From: JAZSMS01 sp045536015
GTDB taxonomy: Bacteria > Bacillota > Clostridia > Christensenellales > QALW01
Length of the DNA stretch: 14,625 nt
Reading direction: 5' to 3'
Assembly (NCBI GenBank): GCA_045536015.1
Contig: JAZSMS010000016.1
Location: 1-14,625, forward strand
Each line of letters opens with the position of its first letter. The stretch's first letter is position 1. The notes beneath the pieces were generated by a model, which was given only the letters and a program-made list of their open reading frames with translations, searched no databases and was not told the DNA's origin. The position numbers and the translations under genes are program-made. Positions 6,581-13,308 of this stretch are shown in pieces.

Positions 6581-7330
6581 ATGGAAGCAAAGGAATATAT
6601 GATTGAGGCACAAAACGTTTCTATGCGTTTTAACCTCGGTATAGAAAAAAACTTTTCGCTTAAGCAGTGGTTTGTTAACGTAGGAACGGGCAAAAAAACC
6701 AATAAAGAAGAATTCTGGGCTTTAACTGACGTTTCGTTTAAGGTTAAAAAGGGCGAGGTTATAGGGTTTATAGGCTCTAACGGCGCAGGAAAGTCAACGC
6801 TTTTAAAGGTTGTTGCAGGCGTTATGAAGCCAACCAAGGGCAAGGTAGACACTTATGGAAATATCTGCCCGATGATTGAGCTTGGTGCAGGCTTTGATCC
6901 CCAGTTAACCGCGCGCGAGAATATTTATTTAAACGGCGCTATAATGGGATATTCGGAGGAATTTATAAATTCTAAATTTCAGGAAATTGTTGATTTTTCC
7001 GAACTGCACGACTTTTTAGACGTGCCGGTACAAAATTTTTCTTCAGGTATGATAGCGCGTCTTGCGTTTTCGGTTGCAACTATCGTTGACCCCGAAATTT
7101 TAATTGTAGATGAAATTTTATCGGTTGGCGATATTGCATTTCAGGCAAAAAGTGAGCAAAAAATGCTTTCGATGATCGGCGGCGGAACAACGGTATTGTT
7201 TGTTTCACACTCGATAGAGCAAATTCGCAAAATGTGCGATACGGTCGTTTGGCTTGAGCACGGCGTGGTACAGAAGATTGGCGGCAAAGAAGTTTGTGAC
7301 GAATACGTACAGTTTATGTGCGGCAGATAA
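6581..7330 (+). CDS. Polysaccharide ABC exporter ATP-binding protein (Wzt/TagH family)
   Basis: The cytoplasmic ATPase that powers the permease encoded just upstream. The 249-aa protein has Walker A GSNGAGKST (65-73), a Q-loop region near 100-110 with LGAGFDPQLTARENIYLNG typical of the Wzt/TagH group, the ABC signature NFSSGM (152-157), Walker B ILIVDE (173-178), a SVGD D-loop and the H-loop histidine H210 (FVSHS). It ends soon after the nucleotide-binding domain, so it lacks the C-terminal carbohydrate-binding domain of long Wzt proteins and the extension of TagH. In the family this usually means the exporter does not itself read a chain-terminal modification. AAGGAG lies eight bases before the ATG. 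Confidence 0.95.
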   Translation: MEAKEYMIEAQNVSMRFNLGIEKNFSLKQWFVNVGTGKKTNKEEFWALTDVSFKVKKGEVIGFIGSNGAGKSTLLKVVAGVMKPTKGKVDTYGNICPMIELGAGFDPQLTARENIYLNGAIMGYSEEFINSKFQEIVDFSELHDFLDVPVQNFSSGMIARLAFSVATIVDPEILIVDEILSVGDIAFQAKSEQKMLSMIGGGTTVLFVSHSIEQIRKMCDTVVWLEHGVVQKIGGKEVCDEYVQFMCGR

Positions 7331-7339
7331 GAGGGAAAA

Positions 7340-9910
7340 ATGAATATTTTAAAGGGAAGCTTATTAAAGCTTAAAAACAACGGAATAAAAGTAAAAAAAG
7401 AAGCGGGCGGAATAAGGGTAATAAATGATACCGATTCGTACGGCTTTTTAGTGTATCCTAAAATCTTCAGCGGTAAAAAAATCAAAACCGTAGAGCTTGG
7501 TATTAAAGGAAGTATTTTAAACGGAAACGGCGCTATTTTAGAGGTGCTTGGCCTAAAGCGCGAAATTTTAGCCGAGGTTTCGTTTAATTCTACTGCTACG
7601 TATGATACCGAGGATAAAAGCTTTTTTATCGCAATACGCGTAAACCGCAAGACAGAGGTTGTTATAAGTGAAGCTTTTGCGCAGTTTAAAAAGGAAGCAA
7701 GCACGCTTACCGAAACGGTGCTTAAGGATATGCTTGACAGCAAAAACGAAATTTTAATAGTTACGCCAAGCTATCCTGCCGAAGAAAACAAATACTTTGG
7801 CGGCTTTGTTCATTCGCGCGTTAAGGCTTATAAAGAAGCGGGAATAAACTTTGACCTCGTTTGCGCGCACAAATATCCAAATTCGTGCAAATATTCTTTT
7901 GAGGGAATTGAAGTTGTTCGCACAGGGTATATGGGTCTTCGTCAGCTTCTTACCGCAAAAAAATATAAGACGGTGCTTTTGCACTTTTTTGATGAAGATT
8001 ACGCCAATGTTTTAGATGCGTGTGATTTATCGCAAACAAGGCTCTACCTTTGGGTACACGGCCCCGAAACGCTCTATTGGGATTGGAGCAAGATGACCGA
8101 TAAATATTTTGAGCAGCTTTCGCCCCTTGATGCCGAGCAGCAGGAAAAGTTTAAGTTAAAGGATTCCGTTGTTCGCAGGTATAACGAAATGCCCAACGTT
8201 AAATGGGTGTTTGTTTCGGAATGGATCAAAAAGCAAAGCGAGGAGCTTATAGGCATAACCTTTAATAACAGCACGGTTATTCCTAACTTTATTGACGAGA
8301 AAAACTTTGACTTTGTAGAAAAACACCCCGAGGCACGAAAAAAGATTTTTATGCTTCGCAGGTTTGAAAATATCAGTAAGTACGCTATTGATATAAACGT
8401 GCGAGCAATTTTAGAATTAAGCAAAAGAGAGTGCTTTTCGGACCTTGAGTTTAATGTTTACGGAACGGGCGAATATTACGATACCTTAATTGCGCCGATA
8501 AAAGACTTTCCTAACGTTAACCTCTATCAGAAGTTCCTTACGCACGAGGATATTTCAAAGGTGCATAAGCAAAACGGTATAGGACTTTTTGCAACGAGAT
8601 ACGATGCGCAGGGGGTTTCTATGTGCGAAGCGGCAATGTCGGGTCTTGCGATAGTTTCGTCGCAAAACGATGCTATCAGAGAATTTTTACCCGAGGAAAA
8701 AGGTATTTTGTGCGATACCGAAGATTATGTTGCCTACGCAGACCTTATTGAAAAAATGTATAACGAGCCTGACTATTTTGTTGACGCGGCAAAGGCGTGC
8801 CATCAGAAAGTGTTTGATTTATGCAGCTTTGACAAGACCATAAACAGAGAAATAGAGATGATAAAGTCTTCAATCGAATTTTCGCAAAGCGTGCAGATAC
8901 AGTTTTTTGACAACAAAGCTTTAAGCATTATAATTCCGTCGTACAACGTTTCGGCATACCTTGCCCACGGCGTTGATACTATGCTTGCGCATAAAAATGC
9001 AGGCAAAATGGAAATTATTATTGTAAACGATGGCTCTAAGGATGCAACTGTCGAGGTTGCAAAGCGCCTTGAAGAAAAATATACCGATAATATAATTAAG
9101 ATAATCGACAAGCCTAACGGCGGTCACGGCTCTACGATAAACGCAGGCTTAAAGATTGCAAGCGGTAAGTTTATCCGCATAATCGACGGCGACGACTGGG
9201 TAAATTCTAAAGATATGGAAAAGCTTGTAGGCATTTTAGAGACCGAAGAAGCCGATGTCGTAGTTACCGACTACTGCGAAGACCGCGCAACCGAAAATGA
9301 ACACGTACCAAAAAAACTTTATTCGTTTATGTTTCCGGGCAAGGAATATAATTTTGACGACCTGTGCTACGACGGCTACGGCTTTTCGGAGTGGGGACCC
9401 ATTTTAGCTACGGCAAACTTTAAGCGCGAGGTTTTAGTTGGTGCGTTTACTCTTACCGAAAAGAGCTTTTATATAGATATGGAGTTTGATGCATTTTCTA
9501 TCGAAAGGGCAAACACAATAAAATACTATCCGCTTGATATCTACCGCTATTTTATCGGCAGGGTTGACCAGTCGATAAGCCGGAATTCCTACAAGCGCAA
9601 CTTTAAACAGCATGAGGGTGTAATTTTTAATCTTATTAATTACTATTACAACGGAAACACCTCACAAAGCAAAAAGAGATATATCTTAAACAAGCTTGTT
9701 TTGCCTATGGTTGTTGCGCATTACGTAATTCTTATTCAATTCTTACGCTCGGGTAAGGAATATAAAAAGTTTGAAAAAAAGCTTTCGCAGTATCCTGAGA
9801 TTTATAACAACCCCGCAGTTGCTACTAAAATGAAAAAGTTGCATAGAAAAACGGGTGGAATTTTTGTAAAAGCAGAGCCCATTATTAAAAAAATATTAGG
9901 CAGAGGTTAA
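7340..9910 (+). CDS. Bifunctional glycosyltransferase: GT4-like (GT-B) plus GT2 (GT-A)
   Basis: An 856-aa fusion that probably adds two sugars in turn to a membrane-linked glycan. Residues 1-130 form a beta-rich N-terminal region without a recognised motif. A GT-B glycosyltransferase runs from about 136 (ILIVTPSYPAEENKYFGG) to about 510, with VFVSEWIKK (290-298), the acceptor/donor boundary VIPNFID (313-319), FNVYGTGEYY (371-380) and the donor-binding region DAQGVSMCEAAMSGLAIVSS (422-441), where the first acid of the EX7E motif is Asp. A GT2 domain starts at 528 (LSIIIPSYNVSAYL), with IIIVNDGSKDAT (559-570), PNGGHGSTINAG (592-603) and the metal-binding IIDGDDW (614-620). There are no clear membrane segments. 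GAGGG lies five bases before the ATG. The next gene begins three bases after its stop. Confidence 0.9.
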   Translation: MNILKGSLLKLKNNGIKVKKEAGGIRVINDTDSYGFLVYPKIFSGKKIKTVELGIKGSILNGNGAILEVLGLKREILAEVSFNSTATYDTEDKSFFIAIRVNRKTEVVISEAFAQFKKEASTLTETVLKDMLDSKNEILIVTPSYPAEENKYFGGFVHSRVKAYKEAGINFDLVCAHKYPNSCKYSFEGIEVVRTGYMGLRQLLTAKKYKTVLLHFFDEDYANVLDACDLSQTRLYLWVHGPETLYWDWSKMTDKYFEQLSPLDAEQQEKFKLKDSVVRRYNEMPNVKWVFVSEWIKKQSEELIGITFNNSTVIPNFIDEKNFDFVEKHPEARKKIFMLRRFENISKYAIDINVRAILELSKRECFSDLEFNVYGTGEYYDTLIAPIKDFPNVNLYQKFLTHEDISKVHKQNGIGLFATRYDAQGVSMCEAAMSGLAIVSSQNDAIREFLPEEKGILCDTEDYVAYADLIEKMYNEPDYFVDAAKACHQKVFDLCSFDKTINREIEMIKSSIEFSQSVQIQFFDNKALSIIIPSYNVSAYLAHGVDTMLAHKNAGKMEIIIVNDGSKDATVEVAKRLEEKYTDNIIKIIDKPNGGHGSTINAGLKIASGKFIRIIDGDDWVNSKDMEKLVGILETEEADVVVTDYCEDRATENEHVPKKLYSFMFPGKEYNFDDLCYDGYGFSEWGPILATANFKREVLVGAFTLTEKSFYIDMEFDAFSIERANTIKYYPLDIYRYFIGRVDQSISRNSYKRNFKQHEGVIFNLINYYYNGNTSQSKKRYILNKLVLPMVVAHYVILIQFLRSGKEYKKFEKKLSQYPEIYNNPAVATKMKKLHRKTGGIFVKAEPIIKKILGRG

Positions 9911-9913
9911 AAA

Positions 9914-11182
9914 ATGAAAACAGTTAAGCATTTGATAGTTGGCGCGGGTATTTCGGGTTTAACGTATGCAAACTATTGCAAGGGCGATTATCTTATCGTC
10001 GAAAAGGAAAACGAGGTTGGCGGATATTGCCGTACAATCAAAAAGGGCGAATACGTCTGGGACTATGCAGGACACTTTTTTCACTTTAATACCGAGGAAT
10101 TTAAAAAGAAGTTCTTGGATAAGATGCCCAAGGACGATATAATCTACAACGAAAAGTGCACCAAGATTGTCCATAAGGATAAGCTTATTGACTTTCCGTT
10201 TCAGACAAACATTCATCAGCTTGATAAAGAGGAGTTTATCGACTGTCTTTACGACCTTTTTAACAAGGAAGAAAAGGATAAGTACGATAACTTTCTTGAT
10301 ATGCTTTACGGTAAGTTTGGCAAGGCAATAGTAGAAAAGTTTTTAAAGCCATATAACGAAAAGTTATACGCTATTGATTTAAAAGAGCTTGACGTTGACG
10401 CTATGGGAAGATTTTTCCCCTATGCCGACAAAGAAGCCATAATAAAAAATATGAAAAAGCACGAGGTAAACTCGTACAACGCAACGTTTTTGTATCCTAA
10501 AAACGGTGCGGGAAGCTTTATTGATATTTTGTATTCGCAGCTTGATAAAGATAAGGTTATGCTTAATACCGAGGTTAAAAGCGTTGATTTTGCCGCAAAA
10601 ACGGCAGTTTTAAGCAATGGCGAGCAGGTAAAATATCAATACCTTATAAACACAATTCCGCTTAACCGCTTTTTGATTCTTGCGGGCGGGCAGGATGAGC
10701 TTGTTGACGAAATGTCGTATAACAAGGTGCTTGTGTTTAATCTGGGCTTTAACAAGGCTTCGGAAAAATGCAAGGATGAGCATTGGCTTTACGTTGCCGA
10801 TAAAAACTGTAATTTCTATCGCTGTGGCTTTTACAACAACATTCTTGGCGAGCAAAAGCTTAGTATGTATATAGAAATAGGTTATAGTAAAAATCAGGAG
10901 ATTTCTGCACAGGAAATCGAGCTTCAGCTTACAAAAACACTTGAAAACCTTAAAAAGCTTGGCATAACCGACGAGCAGACCGTTTTGGAAGAATATTGCT
11001 CTATAATTATGGACCCCGCGTACGTGCATATCAACACGCAAACAAACAAAAAGCTTGATGCACTTAAGCAGGAGTTTGCGCAAAACAACGTTTATACAAT
11101 AGGCAGATACGGCGCGTGGATATATAATTCTATGGAAGATTCTATGCTTAAGGCAAAAGAGCTTGCCGAAAAAATAAACTAA
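9914..11182 (+). CDS. FAD-dependent UDP-galactopyranose mutase-like oxidoreductase
   Basis: A 422-aa flavoprotein of the amine-oxidase/protoporphyrinogen-oxidase fold. The FAD-binding dinucleotide motif is LIVGAGISGLTYAN (7-20), the ribose-binding acid is E30, GGYCRT follows (36-41), and a C-terminal FAD motif is YTIGRYGAWIYNSMEDS (394-410). DYAGHFFHF (50-58) and the DFPFQTNI segment (93-100) resemble the GHVIFSHY and YPFQNNI segments of eukaryotic-type UDP-galactopyranose mutases; FLKPYNEKLYA (143-153) also matches. In a glycan operon, isomerising UDP-galactose to UDP-galactofuranose is the likely role, but another sugar oxidoreductase function cannot be excluded. It differs from the usual bacterial Glf. 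The AGAGG overlaps the end of the preceding gene, implying coupled translation. Confidence 0.8.
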   Translation: MKTVKHLIVGAGISGLTYANYCKGDYLIVEKENEVGGYCRTIKKGEYVWDYAGHFFHFNTEEFKKKFLDKMPKDDIIYNEKCTKIVHKDKLIDFPFQTNIHQLDKEEFIDCLYDLFNKEEKDKYDNFLDMLYGKFGKAIVEKFLKPYNEKLYAIDLKELDVDAMGRFFPYADKEAIIKNMKKHEVNSYNATFLYPKNGAGSFIDILYSQLDKDKVMLNTEVKSVDFAAKTAVLSNGEQVKYQYLINTIPLNRFLILAGGQDELVDEMSYNKVLVFNLGFNKASEKCKDEHWLYVADKNCNFYRCGFYNNILGEQKLSMYIEIGYSKNQEISAQEIELQLTKTLENLKKLGITDEQTVLEEYCSIIMDPAYVHINTQTNKKLDALKQEFAQNNVYTIGRYGAWIYNSMEDSMLKAKELAEKIN

Positions 11183-11194
11183 AAGAGGTTTTTT

Positions 11195-12463
11195 GTGAAG
11201 GATAAACTTTCTAAGCTTGTAAACGTATATAAAAAGTACGGCTTTTTAGGCTTTTTAAAAAAGCTGTATGCGTATATCGTTGCAAACTACTTAAACAAAA
11301 TAAGCTTTGCCGTATTTTTTAACCCAAGCAAATACCGCAAGCAGATAAAGCAAATTTTTGACCAATCCGACGTTGACAGAATAGTGCTTTGGCGCAGCAG
11401 CTTTGGCTATAACGTTCCGCTGTTCCAGCGCCCGCAGCATATTGCCAATAACCTTGCAAAAAGCAAGTGCCTTGTTTTATATGAGGTTACAACAATGACT
11501 GACAAGGTTAAAACGATAAAAAAGCATAGCGAAAATCTTTACTTAATAAACTATAATAATATTTTGCTTAACCGCATTTTAATGCAGGAGCTTGCAAAGG
11601 TAAATAAGCCCAAATATATTCAGCTTTATTCTACCGACTGGAAGCTGACGGTAGAAAATATTAAAAATTATATGGCGCAGGGCTTTGGCTTTATTTACGA
11701 ATATATTGACGATATTTCGCCCGAGCTTGCAGGCACAAAGGAGCTTCCGCAAAACATTGCCGATAAGTACGAATTTGCAATGCAAAACGATGACGTTTAC
11801 GTTGTTGTTACTGCCGATAAGCTAAAGGACGACGTTGTTTCTAAGCGTGGAAGCAAAAATCTTGCCGTTTCGTCTAACGGCGTAGACTTTTCGTTTTACC
11901 AAAGCTTTGACGAGGATTTTGTTTTCGAGCCTGAATTTAAGCAGATTTTAGATTTGGGTAAGCCGATAGTGTGCTATTACGGTGCGCTTGCAAAGTGGTT
12001 TGACTATGAGTTGCTTAAAAAAATTGCCGCAACGGATAAATATTCCGTAGTGCTTTTTGGTATCAAGTACGACGAATCGTTTGACGAAAATATTTCAAAC
12101 GAAAAAAACATTTACTTCCTTGGTCCCCGCGATTACAGCGTGCTTAAAAATTACGCTAAAAAGTGCGACGTTTTGACTATTCCGTTTAAAATAAACGATA
12201 TTACAATGGCAACAAGTCCTGTAAAGGTGTTTGAATATATGGCGCTTAACAAGCCCATTATTACTACCGATATGTACGAGTGCCGCAAGTATAAAAGCGT
12301 TTTAATAGGGCACGATCACGACGAATTTGTTGCGCTTATTGATAAGGCGTTAAGCAACAAGGATAATAAAGAATATATGTCGCTTTTAAACCAAGAGGCG
12401 CTTGATAACGATTGGTCAAAAAAAGCAAAAGCAATAATAGACCTTATTAAAAAGGATGAATAA
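11195..12463 (+). CDS. GT-B family glycosyltransferase
   Basis: A 422-aa probable glycosyltransferase, the last enzyme of the glycan operon. The segment QRPQHIANNLAK (78-89) is the acceptor-side hallmark of a GT1/GT4-like group that includes TuaH-type teichuronic acid enzymes. The C-terminal half has KPIVCYYGALAKWFDYELLK (256-275, GT-B second Rossmann domain) and the donor-binding region SPVKVFEYMALNKPIITT (341-358). About 50 basic residues at the start (KDKLSKLVNVYKKYGF, LKKLYAYIV) may lie on the membrane; there is no true transmembrane helix. The start is GTG at 11195 with GAGG six bases upstream, 12 bases after the previous stop. The donor sugar is unknown. A galactofuranosyl transfer is only suggested by the mutase-like neighbour. 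Its stop codon is one base from the left repeat of the cassette at 12465-13295. Confidence 0.85.
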   Translation: MKDKLSKLVNVYKKYGFLGFLKKLYAYIVANYLNKISFAVFFNPSKYRKQIKQIFDQSDVDRIVLWRSSFGYNVPLFQRPQHIANNLAKSKCLVLYEVTTMTDKVKTIKKHSENLYLINYNNILLNRILMQELAKVNKPKYIQLYSTDWKLTVENIKNYMAQGFGFIYEYIDDISPELAGTKELPQNIADKYEFAMQNDDVYVVVTADKLKDDVVSKRGSKNLAVSSNGVDFSFYQSFDEDFVFEPEFKQILDLGKPIVCYYGALAKWFDYELLKKIAATDKYSVVLFGIKYDESFDENISNEKNIYFLGPRDYSVLKNYAKKCDVLTIPFKINDITMATSPVKVFEYMALNKPIITTDMYECRKYKSVLIGHDHDEFVALIDKALSNKDNKEYMSLLNQEALDNDWSKKAKAIIDLIKKDE

Positions 12464-12464
12464 G

Positions 12465-12508
12465 AAAAAACCGACTTAAAAAGGCTGGTTCTCATAAGGA
12501 AGTTTGCC
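12465..12508 (+). repeat. Left terminal inverted repeat of the cassette
   Basis: AAAAAA (12465-12470), CCGACT (12471-12476), then a segment from GGC at 12483 to GCC at 12508 containing TTCTCATAAGGAAGTT (12489-12504). It is the inverted counterpart of 13252-13295. Its internal hairpin is imperfect (GGC/GCC and TTC/GAA pair, the middle does not), unlike the perfect right copy. Confidence 0.75.
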
Positions 12509-12547
12509 TTCAGATGTGAATTTGACTCGCAGAAAACAAATAATAAT

Positions 12548-12577
12548 CCCCGATAGATTTTGAAAAATCTATCGGGG
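12548..12577 (-). terminator. Strong hairpin between convergent genes (terminator of the 121-aa gene)
   Basis: A perfect 14-bp stem (CCCCGATAGATTTT, 12548-12561, with its complement 12564-12577) has a 2-base loop. On the minus strand it begins six bases past the stop codon of the acidic gene and is followed by a T-rich but interrupted tract, ATTATTATTTGTTTTC. In the plus direction it could also stop read-through from the glycan operon, which has no other terminator. Confidence 0.7.
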
Positions 12578-12582
12578 GTTCG

Positions 12583-12948
12583 TTATTTAGTGTGTAAAAT
12601 TTCGATATTCCCATCTACAAATCCAACGCCAACACCATCTTTTGATTTCAGCAATTCTGCATATTTGCCATTTTCTAAATATTGGCTTAATTCTTTAACC
12701 ATATATTCTAAAGCTTCGTCCCATTCACACTCCATTTCCCAATTATACAAACACTCTCGTGATCCAAAATCGGTCAATTCATTGCATGCCCAGTCCTCGT
12801 CTTCAAGGTCAAAGCGTTCTGTTCCAACCAATTCCATTGCCCAGCTTCCATCGGATTCCTCATAAAGATTAAAGCAAAAAGCTACAACAGTATTGGGAAT
12901 TTCTTGATCCAAAATTTTATCAATCCAATTTGATACACTGTTATTCAT
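12583..12948 (-). CDS. Small acidic protein, candidate orphan immunity protein
   Basis: A 121-aa protein not assigned to a named family. It is extremely acidic: about 29 Asp/Glu against about 8 Lys/Arg, with dense clusters DLEDEDW (47-53) and EMECEWDEALEY (71-82). It has five tryptophans, four cysteines, and a closing GVGVGFVDGNIEIL segment (105-118). There is no signal peptide or membrane segment, so it is cytoplasmic. Size, acidity and the single-domain form resemble immunity proteins of polymorphic toxin systems, and the solitary setting resembles orphan immunity genes; this is inference, and no toxin gene is in view. The ATG at 12948 has GGAG nine bases upstream and overlaps the stop of a possible 30-codon ORF as TAATG. 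It is the only sizeable gene inside the inverted-repeat cassette and so looks like its cargo. Confidence 0.75.
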   Translation of the reverse strand: MNNSVSNWIDKILDQEIPNTVVAFCFNLYEESDGSWAMELVGTERFDLEDEDWACNELTDFGSRECLYNWEMECEWDEALEYMVKELSQYLENGKYAELLKSKDGVGVGFVDGNIEILHTK

Positions 12949-13040
12949 TATTCTTTTCTCCGTTCATCAAATTCTTGTTTGTCGTTTTGCTTTATCGCCA
13001 GTTTCGCCTTTGTATTACAAAGGCACAGGGCTAAGCCCAT
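12948..13040 (-). CDS. Possible 30-aa leader peptide ORF coupled to the acidic gene
   Basis: ATG at 13040 opens a 30-codon frame starting MGLALCLCNTK and ending EFDERRKE. Its TAA overlaps the ATG of the next gene (TAATG), and its last codons contain that gene's GGAG. The C-terminal half is highly charged and the N-terminal half has two cysteines. Against it: the expected transcription start near 13044 leaves only a few bases before the ATG, and the same DNA forms two leader hairpins. It may be a real small protein, a leader peptide or chance. Confidence 0.35.
   Translation of the reverse strand: MGLALCLCNTKAKLAIKQNDKQEFDERRKE
12993..13037 (-). promoter_or_regulatory. Two consecutive leader hairpins upstream of the acidic gene
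   Basis: On the minus strand GGGC-TTA-GCCC (about 13037-13027) is followed closely by GCCTTTG-TAATA-CAAAGGC (about 13023-13005), a 7-bp stem. Both lie between the TATAAT box and the start codon. No T-run follows, so they are not terminators. They could protect the mRNA 5' end or regulate translation. Confidence 0.45.
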
Positions 13041-13050
13041 ACCCCTATTC

Positions 13051-13056
13051 ATTATA
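13051..13056 (-). promoter_or_regulatory. Probable -10 box of the cassette gene
   Basis: A consensus TATAAT on the minus strand within GTTATATAATG. The -35 at 17-base spacing would be TTCCTT (13079-13074), a poor match. Transcription would start near 13044, about 95 bases before the acidic gene. The hairpin array lies immediately upstream. Confidence 0.45.
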
Positions 13057-13081
13057 TAACAAATCAGCAGAGAAAGGAAGA

Positions 13082-13250
13082 GTTATATTCCGACTTCGTC
13101 GGAGTGATATGATCGCGTGCGCGATCGTGATATTGAAGCCTTACGGCTCCAGTGATATTTTATTCGCCTCCAAACTCGCGTAGCGAATACCACTCGGCGA
13201 TAGCCGAATATCACTGCGAAGCAATAGAACTCGCCGTAGGCGAATAAAAC
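13082..13250. repeat. Converging array of short hairpins with GTGATAT linkers
   Basis: On the plus strand three stems, TCCGAC/GTCGGA (13089-13103), GATCGCG/CGCGATC (13111-13126) and GAAGCC/GGCTCC (13135-13150, one mismatch), are each preceded and followed by a linker GTGATAT (13104, 13127, 13152) or GTTATAT (13082), a period of 22-25 bases. From about 13176 the linkers are on the other strand (AGTGGTATT, AGTGATATT, AGTTCTATT, AGTTTTATT on minus), between stems TCGC/GCGA, TCGGC/GCCGA, TGC/GCA and TCGCC/GGCGA. ATTCGCC (13162-13168) can also pair with GGCGAAT (13239-13245), enclosing the right half. Stem sequences differ while linkers are kept. There is no coding potential. Confidence 0.75.
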
Positions 13251-13251
13251 T

Positions 13252-13295
13252 GCCCAACTTCCTTATGAGAAGTTGGGCAATCAGTCGGCTTTTTT
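13252..13295 (-). repeat. Right terminal inverted repeat of the cassette, with perfect hairpin
   Basis: GCCCAACTTC (13252-13261) and GAAGTTGGGC (13269-13278) form a perfect 10-bp stem with a 7-base loop, followed by AATC, AGTCGGC and six T (13290-13295). Its reverse complement matches the left repeat 12465-12508. In the plus direction it could act weakly as a terminator, but the T-run starts 11 bases after the stem. Confidence 0.75.
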
Positions 13296-13308
13296 GCTAG
13301 CGCAAGGT

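Larger units (their letters stand above)
12465..13295. mobile_element. Inverted-repeat-bounded gene cassette with hairpin array (non-autonomous, MITE-like)
   Basis: An 831-bp module whose ends are related inverted repeats. Read inward, both begin with AAAAAA, an optional G and CCGACT, followed after a few bases by a segment with the exact 16-mer TTCTCATAAGGAAGTT. It holds, on the minus strand, a hairpin array, a TATAAT box, a two-hairpin leader, a small ORF, an acidic 121-aa gene and a terminator-like hairpin. It contains no transposase, integrase or reverse transcriptase, so movement would need enzymes supplied elsewhere. It is fitted tightly between the stop codon of the glycan operon and the stop codon of the WG-repeat gene. 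No clear target duplication is seen. The repeats and order are visible; mobility is inferred. Confidence 0.55.

Noticed and set aside
7141..7743. Minus-strand ORF of 200 codons
   Set aside because: Antisense to the ABC ATPase and the start of the glycosyltransferase, both of which have clear family motifs; Ser/Leu/Phe-rich as expected from an opposite frame.
10610..11083. Minus-strand ORF of 157 codons
   Set aside because: Antisense to the mutase-like flavoprotein, no ribosome binding site, no recognisable domain.
12465..12508. Terminator of the glycan operon
   Set aside because: The left repeat folds poorly and has no T-run after it; the hairpin at 12548-12577 is a better candidate.
12560..12865. 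Plus-strand ORF of 101 codons opposite the acidic gene
   Set aside because: Low-complexity Ser-rich translation antisense to a well-formed gene; its start lies within the terminator hairpin and it has no ribosome binding site.
13082..13250. CRISPR array
   Set aside because: The conserved unit is only 7 bases, the intervening segments are themselves palindromic, orientation reverses halfway, and there are no cas genes.
12465..13295. Group II intron or retron
   Set aside because: No reverse transcriptase and no domain V-like stem was recognised; the ends are inverted repeats instead.
13294..13305. TTGC-TAGC-GCAA hairpin as terminator of the WG-repeat gene
   Set aside because: Only four pairs, and on the minus strand it is followed by A rather than T.
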